A stretch of 64,000 bases of DNA from Pyrococcus sp. ST04 (GTDB taxonomy: Archaea; Methanobacteriota_B; Thermococci; Thermococcales; Thermococcaceae). Made by a program: the position numbers and the translations under genes. The stretch is taken from assembly GCF_000263735.1 (NCBI RefSeq), contig NC_017946.1, positions 289,348 through 353,347 of the forward strand, written 5' to 3'. The notes under the pieces were generated by a model. It made no database searches. It saw only the letters and a list, made by a program, of their open reading frames with translations, and was not told where the DNA came from. Shown here in pieces: positions 26,078 through 37,360 of this stretch. How positions within the stretch are numbered: position 1 is the first letter of the stretch; every line of letters begins with the position of its first letter.

Positions 26078-26671
26078 TTAGGTAGTTACAAACTCTTCTT
26101 TCATTCCCTCCTTGGTTATCGTTACTACCTGCACCTTCTTACTTCCAGTATATACGTCCCTTTTTCCTGCCGCCCTCACCGCTTTTATTGCGAGCTCTTT
26201 GGCTTTTTCTATTCCGAGATTCTTTCTGTATCCCTCTTCCAGAACTGCTATTGCAAAGGGTGTTCCTGAACCTGTTGCGGTATAATCGTCGAATATGAGT
26301 CCTCCAAATGGGTCGAGGTTTGCTATTGTTGGTTCATCAACATATCCCCCAATTATTATCTGAACCAAATAGGGAAACCATTTGTGCTCGTTCAAAATAT
26401 TGCTCAGAAGGTTTGCCATGGCCTTTGTGCTCATTGGTCTTCCCCATGTGAAGTAGTAGTATCTTGCTTCGGCTTCCAAAATTCTGGCTAGAACTTGAAC
26501 ATCTCCAACGCTTCCGGCTGTTGTGATGGCTATTCTATCTGTTATTGGGATTATCTTTCTTATATTCAGCGTTTCCACCATGTGATCTAATGAAGCTTGA
26601 GTATCAGCGGCTAAAACTACACCATCTTTGACCTTAATCCCAACGGTTGTTGTCCCTGTCTTTCTCTCCAT
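26078..26671 (-). CDS. psmB: Proteasome beta subunit
   Basis: A protein of about 197 residues that forms the proteolytic inner rings of the 20S proteasome. A short propeptide (MERKTG) precedes [15 protein letters not shown]; cleavage after Gly exposes the catalytic Thr. The catalytic Asp (ADTQAS), Lys (IRKI) and the [11 protein letters not shown] region are all present, so the subunit should be active. The start ATG 26671 follows AGGTGGGAAAG. Pyrococcus usually has two beta genes; this resembles the constitutive, main one. Its neighbour downstream is a secreted metalloprotease. Confidence 0.95.
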   Translation of the reverse strand: MERKTGTTTVGIKVKDGVVLAADTQASLDHMVETLNIRKIIPITDRIAITTAGSVGDVQVLARILEAEARYYYFTWGRPMSTKAMANLLSNILNEHKWFPYLVQIIIGGYVDEPTIANLDPFGGLIFDDYTATGSGTPFAIAVLEEGYRKNLGIEKAKELAIKAVRAAGKRDVYTGSKKVQVVTITKEGMKEEFVTT

Positions 26672-26916
26672 CTTTCCCACCTATATTCATAACCTAAGCC
26701 TTCTGTTTTTAACTTATCTGTTGTCTTCTTCAGAATGCTATTAACTTCTGCAAAGCTATGAAGGATGAAAAATTCTCTGACATTATTGGCAGTTTTCCAA
26801 AACAATAAGAATTGTCGTATGTTCAAAAATAAGCATTCAAAGTAAATTTTTGGAATGTGAGGGAACACTAAGATTTAAAAGTACCTGGATAACTAAATAT
26901 CAAGGAGGTTGGGATT
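26672..26916. other. Intergenic region between psmB and the DUF257 gene
   Basis: About 245 bases hold the promoters of two divergent genes. On the plus strand AGATTTAAAAG (26871-26881) is a TATA candidate for the DUF257 gene, and AAGGAGGTTGGG is its ribosome binding site. I see no guide RNA boxes, no GC-rich island and no credible small ORF. Confidence 0.4.
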
Positions 26917-27531
26917 ATGGAATTTGAGGAGTTCTTGTCAAAATTCAAGCTTGGAGAGACTGTATTGGTCGAATACTCAGCATACTCGAGACCAGAGCTC
27001 TTCTTTTATAATCTTGTCACATATTCAAAATTACCTATAGTAGTGGATGATCTTATGGATACTCTTCGGGAATACTACATTAGGTTAAAACTTTCGGGAG
27101 TTGATACGACAATAATTAACAATATTAAAGTAATTAAGACGGGAGGGTCTCATAAAGTTGGCGACGTTCTTGGTAAGCTGGATCTTGGGAAATATATAAT
27201 GGATATTGGAGAATATACAAAAATCCTGGAAAAAGCCGGGAGACCTCCCTTTCTAAATCCAGTTCTTGGCTTACATAAGCTGTTCCTACTTGGAAATGTT
27301 CTAGAGAATATGAAACTGTTGAAAATGGTCTCAGATTACGTGGGGAATGAGAGTAGGGTTGCTTTTTACTTTGTAAACAGGGATGCCGTGGCTTCACATT
27401 CCCCGCCAACACTTGCAATGCTGGAAGAAATCTGCACTTCGATACTTTCAATTGAAGGAGAGAGGATAGTAGTAAAGAAGTCTGTAAATGAAGAGATATT
27501 AGATGAAAAATTCCCGCTTTTAAAACCTTAA
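26917..27531 (+). CDS. DUF257 family protein
   Basis: A 204-residue soluble protein that resembles the Thermococcales DUF257 family. These proteins look like a RecA/KaiC-type core without a Walker A loop. Characteristic are LGETVLVEYSAYSRPELFF at the N-terminus, ILDEKFPLL at the C-terminus, and the central FLNPVLGLHKLFLL. No catalytic residues can be named, and the role is unknown. It has a strong ribosome binding site (AAGGAGG). It is convergent with the ECF-type membrane protein, with an overlap of 12 bases. Confidence 0.7.
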   Translation: MEFEEFLSKFKLGETVLVEYSAYSRPELFFYNLVTYSKLPIVVDDLMDTLREYYIRLKLSGVDTTIINNIKVIKTGGSHKVGDVLGKLDLGKYIMDIGEYTKILEKAGRPPFLNPVLGLHKLFLLGNVLENMKLLKMVSDYVGNESRVAFYFVNRDAVASHSPPTLAMLEEICTSILSIEGERIVVKKSVNEEILDEKFPLLKP

Positions 27532-28089
27532 AGCCCTCCTCACGAAAGGCAATGAAATGAAGATATCAACTACAGTTTGGATTGTGTTGGGGAGTGCTAT
27601 TGCAATCCAGAACGGAACGTTCATCATTTCTTCCACAATTCTTACTACATCACTTCTACTGCTTATCTCGTAGCCCATCATCTTTAGGTAGAGAGGAAGC
27701 GCGAAGTAATAGTTAAGGGCTATCATTAAGCTATCCCTAATTAAAGTTGAAAGTATGAATGCTGTTATAAAGTATGCGACCTTCTTCTCTTTGACTATAT
27801 ACTCGGCTAATTTTAGCCCCAAGATTACCGAAAGCGTTGCAAAAAACTTCATTACTGGCCCAATCCCCATGCTATTGGCCCCACTAACTATAAATAAACC
27901 TAAGGTCATTACTGTTAATCCAAAAAGTGAGGCTTGAAATCCAAGCAGGAAGTATAAGGCGATTATTGGGACGGCAACTAAATCTATGTCCATTCCCCAT
28001 GGTGTTCTAAGCTTGAGAGGGGAGAGCTGAAGAAGTATGCTTAGAGCCGCCATAAGGGATGAGAATGCAATGACCTTTGCTTTGCTCAT
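27520..28089 (-). CDS. ECF transporter substrate-binding (S) component-like membrane protein
   Basis: A 189-residue protein with five or six hydrophobic segments. The N-terminus (KVIAFSSLMAALSILLQLSP) has the Ala-rich first helix of ECF S components, and the TPWGMDIDLVAVPIIALYFLLG segment follows the RibU/ThiW-like pattern. The ligand, a vitamin or a metal-like micronutrient, cannot be told. The energising ECF module (two ATPases and a T component) is not in this window. It is a single gene with its own promoter. Confidence 0.7.
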   Translation of the reverse strand: MSKAKVIAFSSLMAALSILLQLSPLKLRTPWGMDIDLVAVPIIALYFLLGFQASLFGLTVMTLGLFIVSGANSMGIGPVMKFFATLSVILGLKLAEYIVKEKKVAYFITAFILSTLIRDSLMIALNYYFALPLYLKMMGYEISSRSDVVRIVEEMMNVPFWIAIALPNTIQTVVDIFISLPFVRRALRF

Positions 28090-28221
28090 TTTAGCACCAC
28101 CATTTTCAAGAATTGAAACATATTTTTAAAATATTTGTTCCATATATGAGACTAACATGGCCAAGTGTGTCCAGAAATCCCTATTAACTGTTTTTGAAGT
28201 TAACTTCATTGGTGGCTTGTA

Positions 28222-29424
28222 ATGAAAATACCGGATGACGTTAGGAAGGATATCCCCCTAACAAATGAAGTCATATATTTCGACAATACCGCAACTTCTC
28301 TTACTCCAAGACCTGTAATAGAGGCTATGGACGAATACTACCTCAAATACCGTGCAAACGTTCATAGAGGTGTTCACAGACTGTCTCAACTCGCTACCCA
28401 CAAGTATGAAGAGAGCAGGAAGATTGTTGCCGATTTTATAAATGCGAAGTTCGAGGAAATAGTTTTCACAAAAAACACGAGTGAGAGTCTAAATTTAGTC
28501 GCCTTAGGTCTGGAGCACATCTTCAAGAGGGGGGACAAGATAGTCACAACACCATATGAGCATCATTCAAATCTATTGCCATGGCAAAGGTTAGCAAAGA
28601 AGCTTGGTCTCAGACTTGAGTTTATAGAAGGTGATGATGAAGGGAACCTCGACCTAAGTGATGCTGAAAAGAAGATAAAGGATGCAAAGCTAGTTGCAGT
28701 TCAGCACGTTTCGAACGCGTTAGGCGTGATTCATGAGGTGGAAGAGCTTGGAAGAATGGCTAAGGAGGCTGGAGCAATCTTCGTTGTCGATGCTGCTCAG
28801 AGTGTTGGTCATATGGAGGTCGATGTAAGGAAACTTCACGCGGATTTCTTAGCATTTTCAGGCCACAAGGGTCCAATGGGTCCCACAGGAATTGGTGTGC
28901 TGTATATAAATGAAGAATTCTTTGACGTGTTTGAGCCCCCCTTGATAGGTGGAGGAACTATTGAGGACGTCAGCCTTGAAGAATATAAACTAACAGAACC
29001 CCCGGAGAGGTTTGAAGCTGGAACTCCAAATATTGGAGGAGCAATAGGCCTTGCGGCTGGAATCAGATATATTGAGAAAATAGGGATAGAGAATATAGAG
29101 AAACAGGAAAGAAAACTAGTTAAAAGGACAACAGAAGGTCTGGATGAGTTAGAAATTCCCTGGTATGGACCTAGAGACCTCAAAAAGCATGCGGGGGTCG
29201 TTAGTTTTAATGTTCCACCTCTTCATCCCCACGACGTTGCATCAGTTCTAGATGAGCACAAAATAATGGTCAGGAGTGGTCATCACTGCGCCCTTCCAGT
29301 AATGAAGAGGCTGAAGATAAACGGGACAGTGAGAGCATCTTTCCATGTTTATAACAGTGTTGAGGAAGTTGAGACTTTCCTAAGCGTGTTAGAGGATTTG
29401 GTTAAGAAGCTTAGGTCCCAATAA
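28222..29424 (+). CDS. sufS: Cysteine desulfurase, SufS-type
   Basis: A 400-residue PLP enzyme that takes sulfur from cysteine for Fe-S clusters or thio-modified tRNA. The N-terminal [12 protein letters not shown], the PLP Lys in [11 protein letters not shown], and the active-site Cys in [10 protein letters not shown] (the RxGHHCAQPxM motif of group II desulfurases) are all present. The HVSNALG and VDAAQSVGH motifs are normal. No sufBCD neighbours are seen. It overlaps the convergent HAD gene by 14 bases. Confidence 0.9.
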   Translation: MKIPDDVRKDIPLTNEVIYFDNTATSLTPRPVIEAMDEYYLKYRANVHRGVHRLSQLATHKYEESRKIVADFINAKFEEIVFTKNTSESLNLVALGLEHIFKRGDKIVTTPYEHHSNLLPWQRLAKKLGLRLEFIEGDDEGNLDLSDAEKKIKDAKLVAVQHVSNALGVIHEVEELGRMAKEAGAIFVVDAAQSVGHMEVDVRKLHADFLAFSGHKGPMGPTGIGVLYINEEFFDVFEPPLIGGGTIEDVSLEEYKLTEPPERFEAGTPNIGGAIGLAAGIRYIEKIGIENIEKQERKLVKRTTEGLDELEIPWYGPRDLKKHAGVVSFNVPPLHPHDVASVLDEHKIMVRSGHHCALPVMKRLKINGTVRASFHVYNSVEEVETFLSVLEDLVKKLRSQ

Positions 29425-30106
29425 TGTTTAAAACATCTATCAGACCCTTCACGTTTGGAACTTCGAATCCTCTTTCCTCAATTTTCTTAATTCCTTCCCC
29501 TTCTGGATTTATCCAAACTGCCCACATTCCAGCATTTCTTGCTCCCTGGTAGTCTTCAGCGTATGTATCTCCAATGTGAAGCGCCCTGTCAGGCTCAACG
29601 TTAAACGCTTTTAGGGCCTTTTCAAACATCTCTTTCTTTGGTTTGTAAGTCAGAACTTCATCTGCGAAAAACGTCTTGTCTATAAACTCCATAAGGCCAA
29701 ATCTCTCAAGAAGAACCCTTGTGTAAGAGCCAGGCCAAAACATAACGTTTCCAAGAACAGCGACTTTAATTCCCCTGCTTTTTACTTCCTTTAGGGTCTC
29801 CAAGCTTCCCTCGAGTACTAGTCTTTCATCAATCTCAAGTATTGCTCGTGCTCCAGCTCTCTTGACTAATTCCACATCTATGTTAAGCTTCTCTGCCAGC
29901 ATTTCTTGACTTCCACTAAGCACTTTTCTTGGATCTTCAGAAGCTTTGGCTCGCATCTTTTTTAATTCGTCCCTCACTTCTATGACTGCCTGAACAACGT
30001 CTGCAACGCACAATCCAGATATCTTTGCCAACTGAAATGAAAATTCATCTAACATAAGGTTTAGGTCGAGGAGCGTGTTCCAAACGTCAAAGGTTATCAG
30101 CTTCAT
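29411..30106 (-). CDS. HAD superfamily hydrolase
   Basis: A protein of about 231 residues with all HAD motifs: [11 protein letters not shown] (the usual second Asp is replaced by Asn-Thr, as in haloacid dehalogenase-like FDxxxT forms), II AVLGN, III Lys in YKPKKEMF, and [15 protein letters not shown]. The C1 cap is helical. The substrate is unknown; a small phosphomonoester is likely. ATG 30106 follows GGAGGGAGAAAAG, and the ORF extends to TTG 30121 within that site. It overlaps the LOG-like gene, and the site-2 protease, LOG-like and HAD genes appear to form one operon. Confidence 0.85.
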   Translation of the reverse strand: MKLITFDVWNTLLDLNLMLDEFSFQLAKISGLCVADVVQAVIEVRDELKKMRAKASEDPRKVLSGSQEMLAEKLNIDVELVKRAGARAILEIDERLVLEGSLETLKEVKSRGIKVAVLGNVMFWPGSYTRVLLERFGLMEFIDKTFFADEVLTYKPKKEMFEKALKAFNVEPDRALHIGDTYAEDYQGARNAGMWAVWINPEGEGIKKIEERGFEVPNVKGLIDVLNIIGT

Positions 30107-30614
30107 CTTTTCTCCCTCCAATTTTTACTGCAATCATTGCAGCTTCCTTGGGGTCATTTGTGAAAATTATTTTAACTATCCTCTTATGGTCAAAGTATCC
30201 ATCCTTTGCCAGCTCTTCTAGCCTATCACTTGGATACCCCGTGTCGGTGATAACCACTACTGGAACTCCTAGGTTATATGCCATTAGTGCCTCTATCATC
30301 GTCCCAACGCCTCCCCCGAGAACCACTAGGACATCTGCACTCTCAATCAAGACACCACTCCTTTCTACTGGGTTTAGACCAGTTTTTATCCTTATTGTGT
30401 TGTACTTGTTGCCTTCGTCACTATACGGAAGTATTCCAACTACAGTCCCTCCTCTTTTTGTGAACTCTTCACTAACTACTTCCATTATTCCTCCTCTTCC
30501 ACCCGTAAGAAGGACAACATCTAGTGGAAGGGCTCTAGCGAATTCTCTTGCTTTTTTCTCTGCTTTCTCAATAGGAGTCTTATCACTTGAACCCGCTATA
30601 GCGACTTGAATCAT
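30087..30614 (-). CDS. LOG/TIGR00725-like nucleotide-binding protein
   Basis: A 175-residue Rossmann-like protein of the lysine-decarboxylase-like (LOG) superfamily. The N-terminal IAGSSDK and the [17 protein letters not shown] segment are the family markers; the usual PGGxGTxxE appears as [12 protein letters not shown] proteins hydrolyse nucleoside monophosphates in plants and bacteria. The TIGR00725 subgroup has no proven role. It overlaps the site-2 protease gene by four bases. Confidence 0.8.
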   Translation of the reverse strand: MIQVAIAGSSDKTPIEKAEKKAREFARALPLDVVLLTGGRGGIMEVVSEEFTKRGGTVVGILPYSDEGNKYNTIRIKTGLNPVERSGVLIESADVLVVLGGGVGTMIEALMAYNLGVPVVVITDTGYPSDRLEELAKDGYFDHKRIVKIIFTNDPKEAAMIAVKIGGRKDEADNL

Positions 30615-31735
30615 CCTACAAGCCCCCTAATTGCTGGAATTATATTTATCACAAGGAGAAGCAAAGAAATTGCCATTATTGAGTATCCTACATGTTTTCC
30701 AAATCTTGGCCACAGCTCTTTCAAGCTATCCATCAGCATTCTTCCCCCATCCAGGGGATATAGAGGTAGTAGATTCATTAACCCAACACCAAGGTTTAGG
30801 ACGTATATCCAGTAAAACGTAAAGAATAACACCATGAGGGGTTTGTCAAATCCTATCTTAGAAACTAAATGTGGGGCTGGATATATTCCTATAAACCCTT
30901 TCCCAGGTCTTTCTGGATGTTCGGCCAATTTAATCTTCACTTCTTCCGAATTTCCATGTCTCAAAATTGTGAGAGTTATAACTTCACCAGGTTTTGTCTG
31001 GTTCATAATTTTTACGAATTCTTCAAATGTTTTGATATGCTCTCCATTGATACCTATTATGACATCTCCTGGCTCTAGAACTCCATATGCGGGGCTGTTC
31101 TCGATTACTCCTTTTACTTCAACTCCATTCTCTTCAAATGCCAGTCCTATAGCGTTCACTACCATCACTGCAAGAAGTGCAACTACTATGTTTGCAAGGC
31201 TTCCCGCTCCAAAGACCCTTAACCTGCTGATCAATGGAGCTTTGTTAAGCTTTTCCTCATCTGGTTCCACAAAGGCTCCAGGGATTACAACAAAAAGTAA
31301 CAGTCCAACGGATTTTAAGGGTATTCTTTCGGCTCTAGCAACAAATCCATGACTCAGTTCATGGACGATAACTAGAATTGCCAACCCTACTAGCCCGTAC
31401 CATAAAGGGATTGTTACCCCTGGAATTACCAGTTGTACCGAGGGGGTTACAGCTCCTTTTGGTTGGAGAATTTTCAAAGCCTGCTTTCCTAAATAAAACA
31501 CTATAAAGGCCATACCAATGAATCCTACTACGATTCCAATGTCACCATAAACTTTCCAAAATCTCTCATGGTTTCGCCCAACCCTATCTATGAAGTTTAA
31601 GAACTTTTTAGTTCTCCATATCACTTGAAAAGGGCCTACCTCGACGCTCTCGCTCTCTTTCCAAATAGTTGCTCCCATTAGAGTTATTACTGCCCAAAAT
31701 CCAAGTATTAGGAGGATTATTGTTATTGCTGTCAA
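30611..31735 (-). CDS. Site-2 protease family intramembrane metalloprotease (M50)
   Basis: A 374-residue membrane protein. The zinc motif VIVHELSHGF lies in a TM segment and the second motif is LPLYPLDGGRM, with Asp as third ligand. A PDZ domain (ENSPAYGVLEPGDVIIGINGE) lies between them. Such proteases cleave TM segments of regulators or leftover signal peptides. I count about six TM segments. The start is TTG 31735, six bases after GGTGGG. Its operon partners (LOG-like and HAD) do not suggest a substrate. Confidence 0.9.
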   Translation of the reverse strand: MTAITIILLILGFWAVITLMGATIWKESESVEVGPFQVIWRTKKFLNFIDRVGRNHERFWKVYGDIGIVVGFIGMAFIVFYLGKQALKILQPKGAVTPSVQLVIPGVTIPLWYGLVGLAILVIVHELSHGFVARAERIPLKSVGLLLFVVIPGAFVEPDEEKLNKAPLISRLRVFGAGSLANIVVALLAVMVVNAIGLAFEENGVEVKGVIENSPAYGVLEPGDVIIGINGEHIKTFEEFVKIMNQTKPGEVITLTILRHGNSEEVKIKLAEHPERPGKGFIGIYPAPHLVSKIGFDKPLMVLFFTFYWIYVLNLGVGLMNLLPLYPLDGGRMLMDSLKELWPRFGKHVGYSIMAISLLLLVINIIPAIRGLVG

Positions 31736-31806
31736 TTCATACCCACCGAGTTTAAGGTGGTGTGTGAATTAAAAAGTTTTAAGGCATTAACCCCTTTAGC
31801 CCACTG

Positions 31807-32307
31807 ATGATTCGGGAAGTTCATGAATTGCTCAATAGGATGTGGGAAGGAATATTTGAACTTAGAGAGGAACTCAAAAGTGAGCTTGTGGGGTTTGAAG
31901 TCGAGGAAGTTAGTGAGGTATTTAATGCATACCTCTACATTGATGGTGAATGGAGGGAGATGAAATATCCCCACCCTGCTTTTACAGTTAGACCTGCAGG
32001 TGAGGTGGGAGCCACTCTTCAGGGGTTCTACTTTGTCTTTGCATTTCCTAAAGATGACCTCAATCTGGAATTTATTAAGGAATTCATACAGAAGTTTGAA
32101 AGATCCTTTATATATGGAATGGAGAACTTCTTAGAGGACTTTTACAATTATGAGAGGCCAAGAACTCCAGAGGAAGTTTGGCGTTCCATTGAGGAGAGTA
32201 ATGAAGAGATGATAAACTTTGAAGTAGACACGTCTTTTGATAAAAACGAACTAAAGAGAGAACTGTTTAAGTTTATCGACCTTTCTAGGAGGTTCAACTT
32301 GCTATGA
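31807..32307 (+). CDS. DUF3201-like hypothetical protein
   Basis: A 166-residue soluble, acidic protein with a mixed alpha/beta pattern (VFNAYLYIDGEWREMKYPHPAF, then GATLQGFYFVFAFP). It seems to fit the small Thermococcales family DUF3201, with no known role. There is no ribosome binding site; TTTTAAGG about 26 bases upstream indicates a leaderless message. The stop overlaps the start of the NSUN-type gene by four bases, so the two are co-transcribed. It might assist RNA modification; this is inference. Confidence 0.65.
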   Translation: MIREVHELLNRMWEGIFELREELKSELVGFEVEEVSEVFNAYLYIDGEWREMKYPHPAFTVRPAGEVGATLQGFYFVFAFPKDDLNLEFIKEFIQKFERSFIYGMENFLEDFYNYERPRTPEEVWRSIEESNEEMINFEVDTSFDKNELKRELFKFIDLSRRFNLL

Positions 32308-33461
32308 CGTATCTTGAAGCTTTCCCAAAGGAGCTCCAGGATTACTATAGAAGACTCTTTGGCCCTGAAGCAGATGAGATTATGAAAAAGCTTAGGGAGC
32401 CTGTTGAGCACTATTACATTAGAGTTAATACCTTGAAGATAAGCAGGGACAAGCTAATAGAGGAGCTTAAAAAAGAAGGATTAAGACCTAGGAGAAGTCC
32501 ATACCTTTCTGAAGGTCTATACTTTGTTAGGGAGGGTCCAAACTTTCCTGATGACTACAATCCAGAGCTCCCTACAGTTACGGTAAATAAGTTTGCTGCC
32601 GAAAGTGTTTATCAGGGAGCAATGCTCTATGCTCCGGGAGTTCTTAAGGCAGACAAGGGAATAAAAGAGGGGGATGAAGTTCAGATAAGGGATCCTAGGG
32701 GGCTTTTAGTTGGAATTGGAATTGCTAGAATGGATTATCGGGAAATGATAGAGGCAACGAGGGGTCTTGCCGTTGAAGTTACCTTGCCAAAGTTTAAGCT
32801 CCCAAGTTTGAGCGAACTTAAATCTTTTGAAAAGGGATATTTCTATCCTCAGAGTCTTCCTTCCATGATAACTGCGAGAGTCCTTGACCCAAAAGAGGAG
32901 GATGTAATAATAGACATGGCTGCCGCTCCGGGAGGAAAGACGACTCACATGGCCCAACTACTCCAAAATAGAGGTGAGATTATAGCTATAGACAAGTCAA
33001 AAAATAGGCTCAAGAAGATGGAAGAAAATTTGAAAAGGTTGGGGGTTAAGAATGTTAAACTTGTCCAGATGGATGCTCGAAACTTACCTGAGCTTGGAAT
33101 AAAGGCAGATAAGATTCTCCTTGATGCTCCTTGTACTGCCTTGGGAGTTAGACCAAAACTTTGGGAAGAAAGAACTCCAAAACATATTGAAGCTACGGCC
33201 CGCTATCAGAGGGCTTTTATATGGGCCGCAATAAAATCGCTGAGAAAAGGTGGAATCCTAGTTTATTCTACATGTACGCTGAGCTATGAGGAAAATGAGG
33301 GGAATGTCAAGTTTATGTTAAAGAAAGGCATGAAACTTGAGGAACAGTCGATATTTATAGGTTCTCCTGGAATAGGTCTCGAAAAAGTTCAGAGATTCTA
33401 TCCTCACAAGCATCTAACTCAGGGGTTCTTCATAGCCAAACTTAGGAAGGTGAGGGAGTGA
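32304..33461 (+). CDS. NSUN6-like tRNA (cytosine-5) methyltransferase with PUA domain
   Basis: A 385-residue enzyme. An N-terminal region (HYYIRVNTLKIS) is interrupted by a PUA domain (AMLYAPGVLKADKGIKEGDEV...GIGIARM). The RsmB/NSUN methyltransferase domain follows, with motif I DMAAAPGGKTTHM, motif IV DAPCTALG and motif VI STCTLS; the last Cys is the expected nucleophile. This PUA-insert plan is that of archaeal NSUN6-like enzymes. They methylate C72 in the acceptor stem of certain tRNAs. The start overlaps the DUF3201-like gene, and the next membrane gene starts at its last base. Confidence 0.9.
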   Translation: MTYLEAFPKELQDYYRRLFGPEADEIMKKLREPVEHYYIRVNTLKISRDKLIEELKKEGLRPRRSPYLSEGLYFVREGPNFPDDYNPELPTVTVNKFAAESVYQGAMLYAPGVLKADKGIKEGDEVQIRDPRGLLVGIGIARMDYREMIEATRGLAVEVTLPKFKLPSLSELKSFEKGYFYPQSLPSMITARVLDPKEEDVIIDMAAAPGGKTTHMAQLLQNRGEIIAIDKSKNRLKKMEENLKRLGVKNVKLVQMDARNLPELGIKADKILLDAPCTALGVRPKLWEERTPKHIEATARYQRAFIWAAIKSLRKGGILVYSTCTLSYEENEGNVKFMLKKGMKLEEQSIFIGSPGIGLEKVQRFYPHKHLTQGFFIAKLRKVRE

Positions 33462-34486
33462 TGGGTAGAGCAAAGAAGTATTTCACTATATTCATTGGAA
33501 TACTAATAATAATGCTCTTATTATGGTGGGCAGGTTTAAGAAGCACACTTGAGCTAATGATGAAGGTTAATCCAAGATTTTTAGGGTTGGCTGTTCTGAT
33601 GTACTGCCTTACCGTTTTTTCTTGGGCTATTAGGTGGAAGGTGTTTTTAGATGGAGCAGGAGTTCATGCATCTTTTTTAAGAATATTAGAAGGAGTGTTT
33701 GTGGGGATATTCCTAAATAATTTAACTCCAGGTGCTAGAACTGGAGGTGAGGCTGTTAAAGCTTTATACATAGCTAGATCTTCTAACGGAACATATCCAA
33801 AGGTTTTTGCGACGGTTATGGCGGATAGGATTCTGGATGTAATACCAGTTGCTATATTTATGATTGTGGCATTCATATATGCAGTTGGCATTGGCTCTAA
33901 AGTTTTGCTTTATGTGCTTGGTGTGTCTATACTCTTAATAATTGTCGTTCTGGTGTTAACAGTCTTTTTCTCTGTAAAAGAAAATTATGCAGTTGCTCTA
34001 ATAATGAGGCTCTTAAGGTTCTTGAAAAAGTTGTTCCCAAGGAAGATATTCTCTCATGAAAAAAGTCTAGAAGAGAAGATAACGTCAGCAATAAGGGAAT
34101 TTAAGTCTACCCTAGTAATGTTGGCGAAGAAGAAAAGGGAAGTCCTTATAAGTATGATGTGGTCTTTTGTGCTCTGGATATCTGATGTCGTTAGGATGTA
34201 CTTCGTTTTTCTTAGCTTAGGTAGGAACATGTCAATAATACAGGTTTTACTTGTAAAGATGGCTTCTATGGCAATAGCGATGGTAAGTATAATTCCTGGT
34301 GGGATTGGAATAAATGAGGCTGTTCAATCTGCTCTATTCTTAGCTATTGGGGTTGAAAAAACTCTTGCAGTCTCAGCAACGATGCTTGATAGGTTAATAT
34401 CATTCTGGATTCCAACAGTGGTGGGAGGAGTGTTGGTAATAAAAAGGAGAGACGTTCTTAGCAGCTCTTCACTAGAGTATCATTAA
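33461..34486 (+). CDS. UPF0104/flippase-like membrane protein (LPG synthase TM family)
   Basis: A protein of about 341 residues with seven or eight TM segments. Typical family segments are SWAIRWKVFLDGAG, NNLTPGARTGGEAVKALYI and IPGGIGINEAVQSALF. The family includes the TM part of lysyl-phosphatidylglycerol synthase and archaeal flippase-like proteins, often in lipid or glycan contexts. The substrate is unknown. ATG 33461 shares one base with the stop of the NSUN gene and follows GGTGAGGG. Confidence 0.8.
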   Translation: MGRAKKYFTIFIGILIIMLLLWWAGLRSTLELMMKVNPRFLGLAVLMYCLTVFSWAIRWKVFLDGAGVHASFLRILEGVFVGIFLNNLTPGARTGGEAVKALYIARSSNGTYPKVFATVMADRILDVIPVAIFMIVAFIYAVGIGSKVLLYVLGVSILLIIVVLVLTVFFSVKENYAVALIMRLLRFLKKLFPRKIFSHEKSLEEKITSAIREFKSTLVMLAKKKREVLISMMWSFVLWISDVVRMYFVFLSLGRNMSIIQVLLVKMASMAIAMVSIIPGGIGINEAVQSALFLAIGVEKTLAVSATMLDRLISFWIPTVVGGVLVIKRRDVLSSSSLEYH

Positions 34487-34505
34487 TCTGATCCTTAATC
34501 AGATT
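34485..34505. repeat. Perfect 8-bp inverted repeat after the flippase-like gene
   Basis: AATCTGAT and ATCAGATT are perfect complements with a 5-base loop and lie at the stop codon of the flippase-like gene. A T-run follows at about 34523 (CGTTTTTAAG). It may be a terminator hairpin or a protein-binding palindrome. Confidence 0.4.
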
Positions 34506-34615
34506 GTAGGGATTTCTCTCCGTTTTTAAGAGTATTAGGTTGGGAACCTTTTGTGGTCTGGAAATCTCGTCCAGCTGAATGGAGACTTTTGCTTTATAAT
34601 AATAAGCCAGAGTAT

Positions 34616-36342
<1,727 letters not shown>

Positions 36343-36478
36343 TTACCTTTTGGACTGATCTGATAATCCTAAATTCAAATAAAAAGTTATTGCAATATAT
36401 GGGTTTTTCATTTCTATTTGTCGCATGACCAAAAGTGATTTATTAAGGAATTCTAATTCCGTTTGCAGGGGTGGTAAT

Positions 36479-37360
36479 GTGATCAAAGAGAAACTTAGGG
36501 TTCTGGTTGAAATGGAACCAAAGAAGATGATAATGTATCCCCTTATCGTTTTTGGAATTGCATTGATAATAATCCTTGCAAATTACGTGATGACTGGCAG
36601 CATTGTAAAGGAGGGCATTGAATTAAGGGGTGGATCTGTAATAACTTTGCAGGGGGTTAATGCAGATCCAGATGAAGTTGCTAAGGCTATCCAAAAGGAA
36701 ACTGGAATCCCGGTTAATGTTGAAAAATTCACGAGCTTGACTGGGGGAGGGGGAATTAGGGTATATGTTCCTGCGGGAGAAGATGTTGACAAGGTAAGAG
36801 ACGTTCTAAGGAAGATGTTTCCGAACGTTGAACCGCAGACCACCATTATAGGCCCGACCTTTGGAAGGATGGTAAAGGAGCAGGGAATAAAGGCAATAAC
36901 GTATGCCTTCATTGGAATGGCAATAGTTGTTTTCTTATTCTTCAGGGTTCCGGTTCCGTCTCTGACCGTTGTATTTTCGGCGTTCTCTGATATGGTCATT
37001 GCCGTTGCTCTAATGGATTTGTTTGGAATAGAGCTCAGCCAGGCAACGATAGCTGCACTTCTGATGCTTATAGGTTACTCAGTTGACAGCAATATCCTTC
37101 TAACTACTAGGCTCTTAAAGAGGAAAGAGTTTACGATTGAGGAGGCATATTACTCCTCACTTAAGACGGGCTTCACGATGAGCACTACTACTCTAGGAGC
37201 ATTAGTTTCCCTTTGGCTGTTTTCAACGGCCCAAGTTATAGATGACATAGCATCCGTGCTGATATTTGGACTACTAGCTGACTTCATGAATACGTGGATT
37301 CTTAATGCAGGAGTTTTAAGAACGTACATAGCTAAGAGGGAGAAGGAGGGTAGGAAATGA
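36479..37360 (+). CDS. secF: Protein translocase subunit SecF
   Basis: A protein of about 293 residues with six TM segments and an external P1 domain after TM1. The signatures are [14 protein letters not shown] near the N-terminus and [20 protein letters not shown] in TM4. SecF works with SecD to aid Sec-dependent export. The start GTG 36479 follows GGGGTGG; the ORF runs further upstream to 36425 but without a ribosome binding site. A TATA-like GATTTATTAAGG lies near 36440. It overlaps secD by four bases. Confidence 0.93.
   Translation: MIKEKLRVLVEMEPKKMIMYPLIVFGIALIIILANYVMTGSIVKEGIELRGGSVITLQGVNADPDEVAKAIQKETGIPVNVEKFTSLTGGGGIRVYVPAGEDVDKVRDVLRKMFPNVEPQTTIIGPTFGRMVKEQGIKAITYAFIGMAIVVFLFFRVPVPSLTVVFSAFSDMVIAVALMDLFGIELSQATIAALLMLIGYSVDSNILLTTRLLKRKEFTIEEAYYSSLKTGFTMSTTTLGALVSLWLFSTAQVIDDIASVLIFGLLADFMNTWILNAGVLRTYIAKREKEGRK

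Noticed and set aside
26740-26800. Possible C/D box RNA between psmB and the DUF257 gene
   Set aside because: A GGATGAA and a CTGA are present, but the guide length would be too short, and no C'/D pair follows on either strand.
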